From: Anaerosoma sp034007245
GTDB lineage: Bacteria > Actinomycetota > Coriobacteriia > Anaerosomatales > Anaerosomataceae
DNA: 6,566 nucleotides
Assembly (NCBI GenBank): GCA_034007245.1
Contig: JAVERH010000122.1
Coordinates: forward strand, 1-6,566
Direction of reading: 5' to 3'
Every line of letters begins with the position of its first letter. Position 1 is the first letter of the stretch. The translations under genes and the position numbers were made by a program. Of the stretch, positions 1 through 5,068 are shown in pieces. The notes beneath the pieces were generated by a model. It was not told the origin of the DNA. It saw nothing but the letters and a program-made list of their open reading frames with translations, and ran no database searches.

Positions 1-324
1 TAGCACAGGTGCGTGGCGGTCCCGGACTTTGTGGTTGAACGCGGAGCGCTTCAACGCAATCGACAAGTCCATACGCGTCGTCTGGCGTGACGGCTATGGA
101 CACGCTGAAGAGATGTCGACCCTGGGTCCCCAGTCGCCTACTTGGTCATCGGGGGATACGGACGCGTCGGGCGCTATCTCGCCCATGCGGCGTCAGTGCG
201 CAGTCTCCCGATTTGGCGGTGTCTACAATGGGCGTGGGACGAGAGACCGTGCACGACCTTTCGAATATACTGTAAGGCAGACTGCAGAATCGTTGTTCGG
301 CACAGCGAGCTCTGAGGAGGAATC
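1..324. other. leader region without a convincing gene
   Basis: Several frames are open here, but none has a ribosome binding site, a coherent protein or a plausible end. One plus-strand frame, open from 106 to a stop at 313-315, contains a glycine-rich segment (V-I-G-G-Y-G-R-V-G-R-Y-L-A, codons 145-183) resembling the first beta-alpha turn of a Rossmann NAD(P)-binding fold. The residues after it look like noise, so it could be a decayed gene fragment or chance. No attC-like site was seen upstream of the lipoprotein gene. Confidence 0.4.
266..271 (+). promoter_or_regulatory. possible -10 element upstream of the lipoprotein gene
   Basis: TATACT lies 53 bases before the ATG of the PASTA lipoprotein gene in a locally AT-richer patch. 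I see no recognisable -35 hexamer 16-18 bases upstream, so this is a weak call based on the -10 match and its position. Confidence 0.22.
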
Positions 325-675
325 ATGCGTCATCTGGCTTGGGTCTTGGCAGGAGCGATGCTGCTTTTGATACTCGTGCCGTCTGGATGCTCTCCTACTT
401 CGCAATCCGGCACCGAGTCCTCAGACAATCTTGTCCGGGTCCCTGATGTTATCTCGGCCGTGCGCTCGCACGACTTCACGAAGGATTACGTGGAGGATCA
501 GAAGATGGCCGCCATCGTGCTCCATAGCTATGTTGACGGTGCGTTGGAAGCGTCTGGGTTGGAGTCGGATCTTGTGATGGTTCCGAGCGCAGCAACGGAT
601 TCTCAGGAGCCTGAAGCGGGCTCGCTGGTCAAGACGGGCACCACCGTGACGGTACGCATCGGTATCGATGACTAG
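325..675 (+). CDS. small lipoprotein with a PASTA-like domain
   Basis: The 116-residue product starts with a short signal segment: M-R-H, a hydrophobic run at residues 4-18, then P-S-G-C with Cys22. That fits a lipobox followed by a Ser/Thr-rich linker, although proline at -3 is atypical. The rest resembles one PASTA domain. V-R-V-P-D-V-I at about 38-44 matches the usual start, and P-E-A-G-x-L-V-K-T-G-T-T-V-T-V-R at about 96-112 matches the usual last strands. The middle is longer and less regular than normal. PASTA domains bind muropeptides or beta-lactams in some kinases and penicillin-binding proteins, but a lone domain on a lipoprotein has no assigned role. The start is supported by GAGGAGG at 314-320, 4 bases before ATG. 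An attC-like repeat begins 8 bases after the stop, as after an integron cassette gene. Confidence 0.75.
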   Translation: MRHLAWVLAGAMLLLILVPSGCSPTSQSGTESSDNLVRVPDVISAVRSHDFTKDYVEDQKMAAIVLHSYVDGALEASGLESDLVMVPSAATDSQEPEAGSLVKTGTTVTVRIGIDD

Positions 676-683
676 CGGCTCCT

Positions 684-769
684 GCCTAACCAGCGCATCA
701 ACCCGGCTTCACGATTCATCGGCTACCATGCAAGTTATCGGGCGCGGGTTATGCGCAGATGCGCTAGGC
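684..769. other. attC-like imperfect inverted repeat (possible integron cassette site)
   Basis: GCCTA (684-688) pairs with TAGGC (765-769), GCGCAT (693-698) with ATGCGC (751-756), and AACCCG (700-705) with CGGGTT (745-750). This leaves C699 as a single unpaired base and a 39-base centre. The left arm reads GCCTAAC, seven bases, then TCAACCCG, matching the R''-spacer-L'' layout of attC sites, including the extra base in the L box. The total of 86 bases is within the usual attC range. Against it, the right core reads GCTAGGC instead of GTTRRRY, so the conserved GTT is changed. The right spacer is also lengthened by a repeated ATGCGC (751-756 and 759-764). It could be a decayed attC or another structured element. 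Confidence 0.5.
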
Positions 770-771
770 AC

Positions 772-1980
772 ATGACGGCAACAGCATCAGGGGGCAGCGT
801 GGACTCGGCAACGGAGTCGCACTACGAACTCACGATGATCGCTGCTGACTGCCAGGAACTTGTCAACCTGGCCATTGCCATGAACCATTTCGGCATGGCG
901 CCGGAGGCCGCCCTCGGGCAGATGCCCCTCTTCTCCTGGTTTGCCGGGGAGAGTCACCGGGCTCTTGTGAGTCACCTAGGGCCTACGGCGGCTCGGGAAC
1001 TTGGCCACGAGATGCTCGCGGAGTACCAGGACGCGGTCACCAAGGCTCGTGCGCGTCTGAAGCTGTTCGACGACACGCGCGGTGGGATTGACGGGCTGCT
1101 TGAGACCTTCGAGTTGGCGCGACATCACACCCGAGAATGGTTCAACAAGGATCATCAGGGGATCCTTGGCCGGCTCAAACGCAGGCTACAGCCCGACCTC
1201 GGCATCTTCTGGATCGGCTCGCGTCCGGCGCTCACCACGCACACTGCCATACTTACAATGGGAATGGATCGTGAACGACTTGAGCGCCTAGATTCAGCGA
1301 TTTTGCGTGAAACGATGCAGCAGTTCGCATCGGAGTTCTCGCAGGCGGTTGGTGCGTATGTCGGGCGGCTGGGCGCGACGTTCGAGGCTGCTGGCATGCT
1401 GGTCATGCCGAGCGCTGACAATCTAAACGTCGTTGATGTGCAGTTCACGCATACGGACCACCACGCGAATCGTGCCTATGAGCAGGTTCAGCGCGGCTTC
1501 GGGTTTGCTGAGCCGCATCTTGCAGTTGCAGCCATGTTCGTCGCGACGCAGGTGAACTACGCTCGAAGCGTGCTCCCTACGATGCTGAGGCCCGAGGGTT
1601 TCCTGCTACTCCGTGCCCGGTTCCTAAGTGCATACCACGCCACCTCCGCTCTCCGCGAACTCTCACAGTCCGTCGACAGCACGCTCCCCGGAGGCGCGGC
1701 GCTCCTGGATTCCACCCGCAGTGAGTCATCCCAGCTGCTCGAGCTGATGCGAGCGGAACGCAATCTCATGGCGCACTACGGACTTCGTGGACGCGCTGCT
1801 GGAGCGCCAGCCGACGGTAATGCGTTCGAGTGGGCGGTAGGCGATTCGAGCGGGTTGAGTCTGGGGGACCTCTCTGCGATTGTCGGCGCACAGCTGGATG
1901 CGCTCGCAGCGGTATTCGACGGTGTCGCGGATAAGCGTACCTTGCGTGCGAGCCGTGCGATTCTCGGTGACAACACCTAG
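772..1980 (+). CDS. unrecognised protein with a C-terminal HEPN-like RNase motif
   Basis: I do not recognise the full protein (402 residues from this ATG). It is rich in predicted alpha-helix, with no signal peptide or membrane segment. Counting from ATG 772, the sequence E-R-N-L-M-A-H-Y-G-L carries R330, N331 and H335. This is the R-[N/D/H]-x3-H signature of HEPN domains, where Arg and His form the RNase active site. It is preceded at about 275-296 by a helix (F-L-L-L-R-A-R-F-L-S-A-Y-H) like those in HEPN four-helix bundles of the Cthe_2314 type. HEPN proteins include RNA-cutting toxins and anti-phage effectors, but some are inactive. Start choice: ATG 772 follows the attC-like repeat by 2 bases. 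ATG 751 lies within the repeat, and GTG 799 has AGGGGG 4 bases upstream. All three share one frame. The second attC-like arm begins 6 bases after the stop. Confidence 0.72.
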   Translation: MTATASGGSVDSATESHYELTMIAADCQELVNLAIAMNHFGMAPEAALGQMPLFSWFAGESHRALVSHLGPTAARELGHEMLAEYQDAVTKARARLKLFDDTRGGIDGLLETFELARHHTREWFNKDHQGILGRLKRRLQPDLGIFWIGSRPALTTHTAILTMGMDRERLERLDSAILRETMQQFASEFSQAVGAYVGRLGATFEAAGMLVMPSADNLNVVDVQFTHTDHHANRAYEQVQRGFGFAEPHLAVAAMFVATQVNYARSVLPTMLRPEGFLLLRARFLSAYHATSALRELSQSVDSTLPGGAALLDSTRSESSQLLELMRAERNLMAHYGLRGRAAGAPADGNAFEWAVGDSSGLSLGDLSAIVGAQLDALAAVFDGVADKRTLRASRAILGDNT

Positions 1981-1986
1981 CGGAGT

Positions 1987-2009
1987 GCCTGACAACGGCA
2001 TCGACACCG
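1987..2009 (+). other. second attC-like left arm, truncated
   Basis: GCCTGAC, seven bases ending in GCA, then TCGACACCG aligns without gaps to the left arm of the 684-769 repeat (GCCTAAC, seven bases ending in GCA, TCAACCCGG), with 16 of 23 positions identical. Both arms sit 6-8 bases after a stop, and both stops are followed by CGG. No right arm is found downstream. The sequence passes at about 2013 into IS110-derived DNA. It could be half of a broken attC site. Alone it would be too short to call. Confidence 0.35.
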
Positions 2010-2012
2010 ACA

Positions 2013-2066
2013 AACCGCGAGGGTGTCCTTGTACACATCGAGCCCGATGTGTGTAAAGTCAGGCAT
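2013..2066 (-). pseudogene. 5' fragment of an IS110-family transposase
   Basis: On the minus strand an ATG at 2066-2064 begins M-P-D-F-T-H-I-G-L-D-V-Y-K-D-T-L-A-V. This closely matches the N-terminus of IS110-family DEDD transposases (I/V-G-x-D-V-H-K-x-T-I/L-x-V), including the first catalytic aspartate (here residue 10). After A-V (codons down to 2013) the similarity stops. The frame runs through Cys/Arg-rich nonsense to a stop at 1979-1977. Only about 18 of roughly 400 residues remain, so the fragment is dead. It abuts the truncated attC-like arm, so a deletion or recombination took away the rest of the element. Confidence 0.7.
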
Positions 2067-2160
2067 GGTCGGTCCCTCAGCTTGTCGGCGTCGCGGGCTT
2101 GTTCTTGAGGATGATCCACGTATACACCGGATCGGGCCGGCCATCTCATAGTGGTTAGGG
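2067..2160 (-). mobile_element. probable non-coding left end of the IS110 remnant
   Basis: This lies upstream of the transposase start on the minus strand. In IS110-group elements that region holds the left end and encodes the structured bridge RNA. The sequence contains an inverted repeat CCTCA (2075-2079)/TGAGG (2106-2110) and a GGCCGGCC palindrome (2135-2142). The outer boundary is not defined. GTTAGGG at 2154-2160 resembles an attC right core and may mark the junction. Assignment rests on position next to the transposase fragment. Confidence 0.35.
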
Positions 2161-2199
2161 GCGCGCCTGCTGGCAGAAATTCCGGAGGTGGGCTAATGT

Positions 2200-2226
2200 T
2201 TGCTTGTCAGAGGTCGATGGTATAAA
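2200..2226 (+). promoter_or_regulatory. candidate extended -10 promoter of the antitoxin-toxin operon
   Basis: TGGTATAAA (2218-2226) is an extended -10 (TGn followed by TATAAA, one mismatch to TATAAT). TTGCTT at 2200-2205 is a possible weak -35 with a 15-base spacer. TTGTCA at 2204-2209 is a better hexamer, but its 11-base spacing is too short. Transcription would start 20-25 bases before the antitoxin ATG. No clear operator palindrome was seen around it. Confidence 0.45.
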
Positions 2227-2255
2227 GAGAGTGGATTCGTTCGGGGGTTGCTGAA

Positions 2256-2858
2256 ATGCCAAAGACCGAAGCAGTAGTTTGCTATCTGCTGAAGAAGGCT
2301 GAGCCTGGCAAGCTTAGCAAGACTGCTCTGCTTAAACTGGCCTACTTTGCGGACCTCGAGAGCACCCGTAGATTTGGCCGCCAGCTTACTGACGCGGCCT
2401 GGCATCGCGATGATTTTGGCGCAGTGGCGTATGAGATTCTCAATGCTGCGCGCAGGGTTCCAGGTGTCCAAGTTTACGATTATACGACCTACACCGGCGC
2501 CCACGGTACGGACTTCTGCGCGAGCGGCGAGCTAGGTGAATTGGATGTTGAGTTGAACCCAAACGAGCGCGCGATTCTAGATGAGATATTCAGTACTCTG
2601 GGGGGATTGATGGCGAAAACACTCGGCGCGATGACCAAGAAGTCCGAGCCCTGGCTGGCGGCTGTGGAGCAGGATGTTGCAGAGCTTGACCTATCGGTCG
2701 TAGCTCCAGGGCCGGGCGATCGGTTTGCGCATTTCGCGAAGGTCTTGGAGACCGTGGACATGAGCGTTCGAGGTACGCCAGAAGCACTTGCCGCCCTAGA
2801 CGACGATACTGAGCGGTTCATGTCGCCCTTCAGGCTGGAAGCAATAGGGCATGGCTGA
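2256..2858 (+). CDS. Panacea-domain (DUF4065/SocA-like) antitoxin
   Basis: The 200-residue protein has the Panacea core at about residues 19-62: K-L-S-K-T-A-L-L-K-L-A-Y-F-A-D followed by F-G-R-Q-L-T-D-A-A-W-H and F-G-A-V-A-Y-E-I-L. This parallels the usual K-L-x-K-x-K-L-x-K-L-x-Y-F-A-D and G-P-x4-I motifs, with alanine in place of the usual proline. A second helical part at about 104-136 (E-R-A-I-L-D-E-I-F, later E-P-W-L-A-A) matches the C-terminal section of the family. Panacea proteins neutralise many unrelated toxins by direct binding, and the SocA branch acts as a ClpXP adaptor. No DNA-binding domain is visible, so autoregulation is uncertain. GGGGG at 2243-2247 lies 8 bases before the ATG. 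The 3' end overlaps the toxin gene by 8 bases, which suggests translational coupling. Confidence 0.85.
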   Translation: MPKTEAVVCYLLKKAEPGKLSKTALLKLAYFADLESTRRFGRQLTDAAWHRDDFGAVAYEILNAARRVPGVQVYDYTTYTGAHGTDFCASGELGELDVELNPNERAILDEIFSTLGGLMAKTLGAMTKKSEPWLAAVEQDVAELDLSVVAPGPGDRFAHFAKVLETVDMSVRGTPEALAALDDDTERFMSPFRLEAIGHG

Positions 2859-3288
2859 GGGTGATCTCGCAGACCAACTGCGCTCACATGGAGTAAGTGA
2901 CAGAGTCATCGCCCCCGGCCAGGTCTATCAGCTCCATGATGAAGACATCAGCTTCCCTGAGACAAGCGCTGAGCGCAAACAGGGCAAAGGCACTCACGAT
3001 TCGCGATATGCGATTGTCGTGCAGGGCGATGACTCATTGACTGATCCAACTCACGCACGCGTGCTGGTCGTGCCCACCAGCGCTAGCAGCTTGGATCGAG
3101 ATCCAAAACCTCGATACGGGATCCCGATCCTACGAGGGAATGGCAACGTCCCCTCAGACTGCCTCGCTCTGGTCGATCACGTGCAACCTGTATTGAAAGT
3201 GCGGCTCAAGAACCTGTGTGGCCCGCTTGAACCCGCCACGTACGAGCAGGTTCAGGCGGTATTGCTGAGGGTTCTCGGCCACTTCTGA
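2851..3288 (+). CDS. PemK/MazF-fold toxin (putative mRNA interferase)
   Basis: The 145-residue protein shows the PemK/MazF strand order. G-Q-V-Y at 23-26 corresponds to the G-D-I/V-Y start of the fold. S-R-Y-A-I-V-V at 51-57 corresponds to the R-P-x-x-V-V strand. V-L-V-V-P-T-S at 71-77 carries the Thr/Ser pair near the active site, and D-C-L-A-L-V-D-H-V then K-V-R-L at 103-119 matches the later strand and helix. The segment at 27-49 is an insertion relative to short MazF proteins, and about 20 extra residues precede the fold. Family members cut mRNA or other RNA and are neutralised by a cognate antitoxin. The ATG lies inside the end of the Panacea gene, with GGAAG at 2837-2841 nine bases upstream. 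The overlap and order make the Panacea protein its likely antitoxin. Toxicity itself is inferred. Confidence 0.82.
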   Translation: MAEGDLADQLRSHGVSDRVIAPGQVYQLHDEDISFPETSAERKQGKGTHDSRYAIVVQGDDSLTDPTHARVLVVPTSASSLDRDPKPRYGIPILRGNGNVPSDCLALVDHVQPVLKVRLKNLCGPLEPATYEQVQAVLLRVLGHF

Positions 3289-3361
3289 GCGCTGAGAGGT
3301 AGGTAACGAGGAGATCGGCGCGCCCGAGGTGGCGGCTCAGGCACTGGATCTTGCCGTGCAG

Positions 3362-3387
3362 GTTGAGGAGGCAGGGAAGACGGGTAT
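3362..3387 (+). promoter_or_regulatory. possible SigB-type stress promoter
   Basis: GTTGAG (3362-3367), a 14-base spacer and GGGTAT (3382-3387) resemble the SigB consensus of Gram-positive bacteria (GTTTAA, 12-15 bases, GGGTAT). The site sits about 60 bases before the GTG of the small membrane protein gene. The -10 box is a full match and the -35 box is partial. It may be chance in a GC-rich genome. Confidence 0.3.
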
Positions 3388-3446
3388 GTAGCTGATCATA
3401 TACCGCATGTGCAGACCGAGCCGGCGCTCCTTTGGAGGAGATCTAG

Positions 3447-3590
3447 GTGTTGTGGACCATATTCGTTATCCTGGTAGTGCTGTGGGCGTTAGGCTTCAGC
3501 TTCAGCTTCGGTGGCAGCCTCATCCATACGCTGCTCGTCATCGCTTTGATCGTGCTTGTGTACCAGCTTGTGACTGGTCGCCGGGTGTAG
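3447..3590 (+). CDS. lmo0937-family small membrane protein
   Basis: A 47-residue peptide starts at GTG with GGAGGAG at 3434-3440, six bases upstream, a strong ribosome binding site. It begins M-L-W-T-I-F-V-I-L and continues through one hydrophobic stretch, a short F-S-F-S-F-G-G turn, then L-I-H-T-L-L-V-I-A-L-I-V-L-V-Y and a basic tail G-R-R-V. This is the pattern of the lmo0937 family (DUF5670): two short membrane segments joined by a G-G-x-L-I-H motif, with a family-typical length near 47-50. The function is unknown. The YggT-family gene follows 56 bases after the stop on the same strand, so both may be co-transcribed. TTG at 3450 is an in-frame alternative start, but GTG gives the usual M-L-W beginning. 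Confidence 0.85.
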   Translation: MLWTIFVILVVLWALGFSFSFGGSLIHTLLVIALIVLVYQLVTGRRV

Positions 3591-3598
3591 ATACCCGG
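3581..3598 (+). repeat. short inverted repeat over the end of the lmo0937-family gene
   Basis: CCGGGT (3581-3586) and ACCCGG (3593-3598) form a perfect 6-base stem with a 6-base loop containing the TAG stop. No T-run follows, so it is not a standard intrinsic terminator. It could modulate readthrough into the next gene or be chance. Confidence 0.4.
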
Positions 3599-3646
3599 GA
3601 AGCGGCACTGATGAGACTTTCTAGCAGAAAAGGAAGGTGAGTGGTG

Positions 3647-4054
3647 ATGTCTACCACGAACGCTCGGTCAAGTGATCGCCACAATCAGATCCACACCGAG
3701 GTTCGTGCACCGATGGAAGTGGTCGTGTCGCGTGTAATCACATTCCTCTTCGGTGTCATCGAAGTGTTTATCGGAGTCCGATTCGCTCTCATGCTGCTGG
3801 GCGCCAACGCTGAAGCTGGGTTTGTGAGATTCGCCTATAGCGTGTCGGGGCTCTTCATGATGCCGTTCGCCACTATCTTCAATACACAGGAGGTCAACGG
3901 ATCCGTCTTCGAGTGGAGTGCGCTGGTCGCCATCGTTGTATATGCCCTCATCGCGTGGGGACTGACGGCGTTGATTCGTGCTGTGAGTCCTCGTGAGCAC
4001 GTTAAAACCGTGGAGCGTGTCGAGACAAAGGCGAGCAGCATTGCCGAGGAATGA
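3647..4054 (+). CDS. YggT-family membrane protein
   Basis: The 135-residue protein has a hydrophilic N-terminus (about 1-25). A first membrane segment follows at about 30-50 (V-I-T-F-L-F-G-V-I-E-V-F-I-G-V-R-F), with the family-typical R-F-A-L-M-L-L-G-A-N. A loop with F-V-R-F-A-Y-S-V-S and P-F-A-T-I-F comes next. A second segment at about 93-115 (E-W-S-A-L-V-A-I-V-V-Y-A-L-I-A-W-G) is followed by a charged tail. This matches the YggT domain as found in many Gram-positive and actinobacterial proteins. The role is poorly defined and may involve membrane or osmotic homeostasis. AGGAAGG at 3631-3637 is nine bases before ATG 3647. GTG codons at 3641 and 3644 are in-frame alternatives but stand too close to that site. 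It probably shares a transcript with the preceding small membrane gene. Confidence 0.85.
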   Translation: MSTTNARSSDRHNQIHTEVRAPMEVVVSRVITFLFGVIEVFIGVRFALMLLGANAEAGFVRFAYSVSGLFMMPFATIFNTQEVNGSVFEWSALVAIVVYALIAWGLTALIRAVSPREHVKTVERVETKASSIAEE

Positions 4055-4196
4055 CACTTATATGGCTGGCCTCGACTGCTACGATTGCCACGCAATCTGG
4101 GCATGCAGCCCCTGCGGGTAAGGTTCTGGTAAGTCCCATGCAATAGACTGGGCAGACGCCCGCTGGCTACCCTCGCCGGCCGGTATTGTGATGCTT

Positions 4197-4334
4197 CCCC
4201 GGTTTCGTGGACAGTCTTCGTTAGGCCGCGCTGGCCTCTGCTGACGCAAGTGTAGCGTGGACCTGCTCAAACACGAGCGGACTCTTGTAGCCAAGCGCGG
4301 AGTGCCGGCGTCGGCGGTTGTAGAAACCCTCGAT
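4197..4334 (-). pseudogene. 3' end of an IS3-family transposase and its IS end
   Basis: Read on the minus strand, codons from about 4334 down to the TAA at 4223-4221 give I-E-G-F-Y-N-R-R-R-R-H-S-A-L-G-Y-K-S-P-L, then F-E and a short Ala/Ser-rich tail. That is the hallmark C-terminus of IS3-family OrfB (Y-I-E-x-F-Y-N-x-x-R-x-H-S-x-L-G-Y-x-S-P), which follows the last glutamate of the DDE catalytic core. About 37 residues of the usual 280 or so remain. Beyond the stop, the stretch 4197-4214 (ACTGTCCACGAAACC region on the minus strand) looks like the terminal inverted repeat, but I cannot set the exact end. At about 4330-4337 the sequence switches to an IS256-type transposase on the opposite strand. 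Confidence 0.8.
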
Positions 4335-4337
4335 GTG

Positions 4338-5012
4338 AACTCCGAGGGACGTCGTGAGATCGTCGGCCTCGACACGTTCATCGAGGAGTCCGGCCCCGCC
4401 TGGACCGCGTTCCTGCGTGATCTGGTGGCCCGAGGTCTGTCCGGTGTGCGTCTAGTCGTCTCGGACTCCCACAAGGGCCTCATCGCCGCCATCGAGGCGG
4501 TCATTCCCGGTGCCGCCTGGCAGCGGTGCCGCACCCACTTCATGCGAAACGTGCTATGCCGAGTGCCCAAGTCCGCGCAGCCGTTCGTCGCCACGCTGGT
4601 ACGGACGATCTTCGCCCAGCCGAGCGCAGACGAGGTACAAGCCCAGCTCGCTCGTGTCGTCGAGCAGCTCTCCGGGCGCTTCCCCGATGTCGCGACGATG
4701 CTCGAGGATGCTGCAGCTGACATCACCGCGTTCTCGACGTTTCCAACATCGCACTGGCGCCAGATCTGGTCGAACAACCCGCAAGAGCGGCTGAACCGCG
4801 AGATCCGACGCCGCAGCGACGTCGTGGGCATCTTCCCGAACCGGGAGAGTATCATCCGGCTGGTCGGCTCCGTGCTCTCCGAGCAGCACGATGAGTGGCA
4901 GGTGAGCCGACGCTACATGTCGATCGAGTCGATCGAGAAGACGATGCAGTCGGCGCTCGTCATCACTGACGGGCTCGATCAGGAGGTGGTGCCCGCGCTC
5001 ATGGCAGGCTGA
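4338..5012 (+). pseudogene. IS256-family (mutator type) transposase, N-terminal half missing
   Basis: From V-N-S-E-G-R-R-E-I-V-G-L onward the protein matches the C-terminal half of IS256-family transposases. It keeps W-x-x-F-L-R-D-L-x-x-R-G-L-S-G-V, V-V-S-D-S-H-K-G-L with the second catalytic Asp (codon 4464-4466), W-Q-R-C-R-T-H-F-M-R-N, and H-W-R-Q-I-W-S. It also keeps N-P-Q-E-R-L-N-R-E-I-R-R-R with the catalytic Glu (codon 4785-4787), then V-V-G-I-F-P-N and D-E-W-Q-V-S-R-R-Y-M-S. About 225 of roughly 400 residues remain, and the region with the first catalytic Asp is gone, so it cannot transpose itself. The reading frame remains open back to an ATG-like GTG at 4257, but residues from 4257 to about 4331 are the antisense of the IS3 transposase tail and not real N-terminal sequence. 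Confidence 0.85.
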
Positions 5013-5039
5013 GCAAGAGGCTCGAGGTTGGAGCAGAGG

Positions 5040-5068
5040 GCCTCATATATCACCTGATGGGACATGGC
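5040..5068 (+). mobile_element. probable right end of the IS256 remnant
   Basis: Just after the transposase stop, the stretch around ATATATCACCTGATGGGACA (5045-5064) resembles the terminal region of IS256-family elements, in which a TACACCAC-type run and a GGGAC motif lie 30-60 bases beyond the stop. The left inverted repeat is lost, so the end cannot be confirmed by pairing. Confidence 0.35.

Noticed and set aside
748..754. GTTATGC as an alternative attC right core overlapping ATG 751
   Set aside because: It breaks the GTTRRRY rule at one position, and no matching left core (RYYYAAC) sits at the right distance. The 684-769 pairing is better.
2029..2056. Near-perfect 12-base stem with a 4-base loop, like a terminator or operator
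   Set aside because: It falls exactly within codons of the IS110 transposase N-terminus on the minus strand and lacks a T-run. The palindrome is adequately explained by that coding sequence.
1766..2149. 127-residue minus-strand open frame over the end of the HEPN-like gene
   Set aside because: Its product is low-complexity Arg/Pro/Ser sequence. The real signal in this area on the minus strand is the IS110 N-terminus in a different frame.
3485..3491. GTTAGGC core-like heptamer in the small membrane gene
   Set aside because: It encodes part of the conserved W-A-L-G segment and has no inverted partner, so it is a chance match. The same holds for the similar heptamer at about 4220 in the IS3 remnant.
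3407..3640. 77-residue open frame across the small membrane gene
   Set aside because: It has no ribosome binding site, and its protein is unlike any family. The overlapping GTG-started frame has a strong ribosome binding site and matches the lmo0937 family.
4079..4855. 258-residue open frame on the minus strand
   Set aside because: It is rich in Arg/Ser/Thr, matches nothing, and lies mostly antisense to the IS256 transposase remnant, whose frame shows clear family motifs.
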